Assembly (NCBI GenBank): GCA_001897155.1
Contig: MKSF01000013.1
Span: 1-64,000 of the forward strand
From: Bacteroidetes bacterium 47-18
GTDB lineage: Bacteria > Bacteroidota > Bacteroidia > Chitinophagales > Chitinophagaceae
DNA length: 64,000 nucleotides
Reading direction: 5' to 3'
The stretch's first letter is position 1. Every line of letters begins with the position of its first letter. The notes beneath the pieces were generated by a model. The model searched no databases. It saw nothing but the letters and a program-made list of their open reading frames with translations, and was not told the DNA's origin. The translations under genes were made by a program, and so were the position numbers. This document shows positions 61,563 through 64,000 of the stretch, piece after piece.

Positions 61563-62969
61563 ATGACCGACATGAAACAATTATTAGTATTATGTGATGA
61601 CCCTCTCTTTGCAAGAGCGCTTCGCGGCAGTATCCGGGACCCGCTCCTGCAGACTACCGTTATGGCTGATTTCAGGGAAAGCCTTAACTACATAGCAGAA
61701 GGGATGTTTGATGCCATTGCTGTATATACACCGCTCCTGTCCGAGAAATGCCCCAAAAAGATCATTAAGGCCATACAGCAGGTCAACGGATATATACCTG
61801 TATTTTTCCTCGCCGATAAGTTCAGCGTGCAGGAAGCCATTACCCTAGTAAAGGAAGGTGCCGAGAATTGCTATTCCAAGCCCTTCGCCCTGGAAGCCAT
61901 TATCGAGAACATCCGGCAGACAGTCAGAGATGCCGCTGACCATAAGAAAGCCGGCAAGCGGCAGCCGGCCACGCCCAATTTCCTGAAAGCTACCAGCAAA
62001 GCTGCTGAGCATATGTTCCGGCAGATAGATATGGTAGCCGATACCAATTTCAAGGTGATCGTCTACGGCGAAACAGGAACAGGAAAGGAATCTGTAGCCA
62101 GGCGGCTAAGCGAAGGGGTTTATAAAGACAGGCCTTTTGTAGCGGTGGACTGCGGATGTCTCAGCAAAGAGCTGGCCGCAAGCGAGCTGTTCGGACACCA
62201 GAAAGGCAGCTTTACCAGCGCTACGGAAGATAAGATCGGCGCGTTCGAGCAGGCTAACAACGGCACCCTGTTCCTCGATGAGATCGGCAATCTTGATTAC
62301 GGCGTACAGATCTTACTGCTCAGGGCCATAGAGGAGAAAAAGATAAGAAGGGTCGGCAGCAATAAAGAGATCGATGTGAATGTCAGGATCATAGTGGCAT
62401 CCAATGAAAACCTGGCAGAGGCCGTAAGGAAAGGCAAATTCCGGGAAGACCTTTTTTACCGCCTGAACGAGTTTGAGATCAATATCCCTCCTCTACGGGA
62501 AAGAATGGAAGACCTGCCATTATTCGTTGATTTTTTTATCCAGGAAGCCAACCGAGACCTTAACAAACAGATACAGGGAGTAGACCCTTCCCTTCTACAA
62601 CAATTTTCAGCATATCAGTGGCCGGGCAATATAAGGGAGCTTAAGAACATTATCAGAAGAGGCTGCCTGCTCGCCAAAGATCTTATTACACCATCCTGTT
62701 TATCCATTGAATTTATAAATAAAATGACAGCTCAAGATTTAGGAGTATTCCACGACGAAAGACCCGGCACCTCAGAATACGGTTTCCTGGAAGATTTGAA
62801 GTTTCAAAGTATCCAGGCCGAGTATGAAACCATCCAGAAGGTGCTTAAAGAAGAAAAGTATAACAAGACAAGGACCGCTAACCGGCTTAACATCAACCGG
62901 AAGACCTTGTATAACAAGATCAGCTATTACAAAAAACTGCTGAGCGTCATCCCGAAATTCGCCAGCTGA
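61563..62969 (+). CDS. NtrC-like regulator with altered receiver and GAFTGA loop
   Basis: 468 residues. N-terminal receiver-like domain (1-125), AAA+ sigma-54 interaction domain (about 140-375) and Fis-type helix-turn-helix (about 420-465, TRTANRLNINRKTLYNKISY). Walker A is GETGTGKE (169-176), Walker B GTLFLDEI (234-241), and the arginine finger lies in REDLFYRL. The loop that contacts sigma-54 reads GSFTSA (215-220) in place of GAFTGA. The receiver keeps D12-D13 and K106 but has Y55 where the phospho-Asp should be (DAIAVYTPL). It may be phosphorylation-independent. No kinase gene is near. The start at 61563 and the Met at 61572 are both plausible. Confidence 0.9.
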   Translation: MTDMKQLLVLCDDPLFARALRGSIRDPLLQTTVMADFRESLNYIAEGMFDAIAVYTPLLSEKCPKKIIKAIQQVNGYIPVFFLADKFSVQEAITLVKEGAENCYSKPFALEAIIENIRQTVRDAADHKKAGKRQPATPNFLKATSKAAEHMFRQIDMVADTNFKVIVYGETGTGKESVARRLSEGVYKDRPFVAVDCGCLSKELAASELFGHQKGSFTSATEDKIGAFEQANNGTLFLDEIGNLDYGVQILLLRAIEEKKIRRVGSNKEIDVNVRIIVASNENLAEAVRKGKFREDLFYRLNEFEINIPPLRERMEDLPLFVDFFIQEANRDLNKQIQGVDPSLLQQFSAYQWPGNIRELKNIIRRGCLLAKDLITPSCLSIEFINKMTAQDLGVFHDERPGTSEYGFLEDLKFQSIQAEYETIQKVLKEEKYNKTRTANRLNINRKTLYNKISYYKKLLSVIPKFAS

Positions 62970-63006
62970 CAATACCTGGAGACAACAGCAGCGTAATTTA
63001 CCTGAC

Positions 63007-63038
63007 GGGCCGGTCATCAATCGTGACCGGCCATTTTT
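63007..63038. terminator. Terminator between regulator and KTSC gene
   Basis: Arms GGGCCGGTCA and TGACCGGCC around TCAATCG, followed by ATTTTTA. It serves the plus-strand regulator and could act for the minus-strand KTSC gene. Confidence 0.75.
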
Positions 63039-63059
63039 AGCCGCTGAAAGCCGTTCACA

Positions 63060-63257
63060 TCAGGCTATCTTCCTGAACTTATATTTCCCCTTGATATGCC
63101 GGTTGAGAAAGGTGCCCTTTGAAAAAGCCGCCTTCATAGACAGGTACACCTCTTCCGGCACTTCCAGATAGTCATATACAGCGCCCGACTGGTAGCCAAC
63201 CCGGAGCACACGGCGGTCTTCATGGTAATGACAATATTTAATGACGGAAGAAGGCAT
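63060..63257 (-). CDS. KTSC domain protein
   Basis: 65 residues from Met 63257: SSVIKYCHYHEDRRVLRVGY, GAVYDYLEVPEEVY and the closing KGKYKFRKIA are the KTSC domain, named after a C-terminal module of some lysyl-tRNA synthetases. KTSC genes are often near DNA-repair or phage genes and the biochemical role is not established. The longer frame (to 63335) adds 26 residues with Cys that have no family support. It is divergent from the Ku gene across a 297-base gap. Confidence 0.8.
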   Translation of the reverse strand: MPSSVIKYCHYHEDRRVLRVGYQSGAVYDYLEVPEEVYLSMKAAFSKGTFLNRHIKGKYKFRKIA

Positions 63258-63554
63258 GAGCACAGGATAATTTTGTAAAAAACAGGCCGGGAAACAGCTA
63301 CCGGGCGCGATACAGCTCCTTATATGGTCTTCCAATAGCTATAGACCTTATTATTAAAGCAGGTCCGGAATGCCGGCATACCGTTGCACCGGGGGGCCTG
63401 CTCCGGGAAATAACACTACCGGTCTAACATTTTAAACGCTCATATGTTTATTCATAAGACCATAACCGGGAAATAAGGTGTGAAAGTGAGCACCAATATA
63501 GTGCTGCCGGAATCGCATTACCGGGCAGTCACCAAACAACTAAAAACTGATATT

Positions 63555-64000
63555 ATGAAAGCTATCTGGACAGGAGCAATAGGGTTCGGACTCGTCAATA
63601 TCCCTGTAAAAATATACAGCGCCGTACAGGACGTCCGTCCTGATTTTGATCTGCTGGAAAGAAAATCCCTCGCAAGGATCCGCTATAAACGGGTCAATGA
63701 GAAAACCGGCAAGGAAGTGGATTGGGATGACATTGTCAAGGCTCATTACCTGAAAGACAGGTATATAGTGCTGGAGGATACAGACTTTGAAGAGGCCAGT
63801 CCTGAAAAGACCAAGCTGATCAACCTGCAGTCTTTCGTGGACGAAGGTGATATAGACAGCGTGTACTTTGAAGCGCCCTATTACCTGCTCCCGCAAAAAG
63901 GCGGCGAAAAAGCCTATTCCTTGTTACTATCGGCCTTAATAAAAACCAAGAAAGCCGCCTTATCCACCTTTGTTATGAGAAGCGCGGAAAGCCTTGCGGT
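63555..64000 (+). CDS. ku: Ku protein, N-terminal part (cut by window end)
   Basis: Partial gene: 148 codons are visible. The start AIWTGAIGFGLVNIPVKIYS is the bacterial Ku N-terminus, followed by RIRYKRVNEKTGKEVDWDDI and SVYFEAPYYLLPQKGGEKAY. Ku binds DNA ends as a ring and recruits LigD in non-homologous end joining. The C-terminal part and any ligD partner lie beyond 64000. The frame has no stop up to the edge. Confidence 0.93.
   Translation, partial: MKAIWTGAIGFGLVNIPVKIYSAVQDVRPDFDLLERKSLARIRYKRVNEKTGKEVDWDDIVKAHYLKDRYIVLEDTDFEEASPEKTKLINLQSFVDEGDIDSVYFEAPYYLLPQKGGEKAYSLLLSALIKTKKAALSTFVMRSAESLA

Overview
The window reads as a chromosomal segment of a Bacteroidota bacterium, most likely of the Chitinophagaceae/Sphingobacteriia side. 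Pointers are promoters of the TTTG / TAnnTTTG type, four secreted proteins with C-terminal type IX secretion (T9SS) sorting domains, a Bacteroidota-type TonB with an N-terminal cytoplasmic leader, a CarboxypepD-reg/plug/barrel outer-membrane protein, DUF47-Pit phosphate uptake, an aspartate-type MurA, and a tmRNA whose tag is GNEEFAMAA. Gene density is high and genes sit in short, mixed-strand operons.

Layout. 1-0.6 kb: repeats. 0.6-5.4 kb: scpB, a ferredoxin reductase/[2Fe-2S] ferredoxin pair, exbD-tonB and a TIGR02757 protein. 5.4-12.3 kb: a 973-residue outer-membrane barrel protein, a DUF47-Pit phosphate operon (the Pit protein carries an internal PDZ-like domain) and a GT39 membrane glycosyltransferase. 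12.3-19.5 kb: repeats, the operon rfbC-deoC-murA-unknown on the minus strand, and lspA-kynU-MBL hydrolase on the plus strand. 19.6-25.2 kb: M13 peptidase lipoprotein, nucleoside symporter, CPBP membrane protease. 25.3-30.6 kb: two tandem tRNA-Asn genes, a GT2/degenerate initiating-transferase fusion, LolA, a LolA-lipoprotein-hotdog cassette and the tmRNA.

30.6-45.3 kb is the accessory-looking part: a DNRLRE T9SS protein, a tandem family of 12-cysteine small secreted proteins with a truncated third copy, a 1762-residue T9SS protein, a LuxR-type regulator with a degenerate receiver, a candidate structured RNA at about 41.3-41.7 kb, a delta-60-repeat T9SS protein and an SGNH/PKD T9SS protein. 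45.5-56.2 kb: SMUG2-DUF488 pair, a secreted unknown, a TPR histidine kinase with its NarL-type regulator, GNAT-ornithine/alanine racemase, APC permease and NhaA. 56.5-64 kb: a small unknown, an orphan response regulator, two lipoproteins (one a permuted NlpC/P60 enzyme), an exonuclease-GIY-YIG fusion, a sigma-54-type activator with a non-canonical receiver, a KTSC protein and the start of a Ku gene cut by the window end.

Themes: envelope building and secretion, nutrient uptake (phosphate, nucleosides, amino acids), and DNA repair (SMUG2, exonuclease-GIY-YIG, Ku). A family of about 190-bp palindromic-ended elements recurs at least six times between genes. The most unusual items are the PDZ-containing Pit transporter, the minus-strand RNA candidate with pseudoknot-like pairing and its own terminator, the 12-cysteine tandem family and the dispersed repeat.
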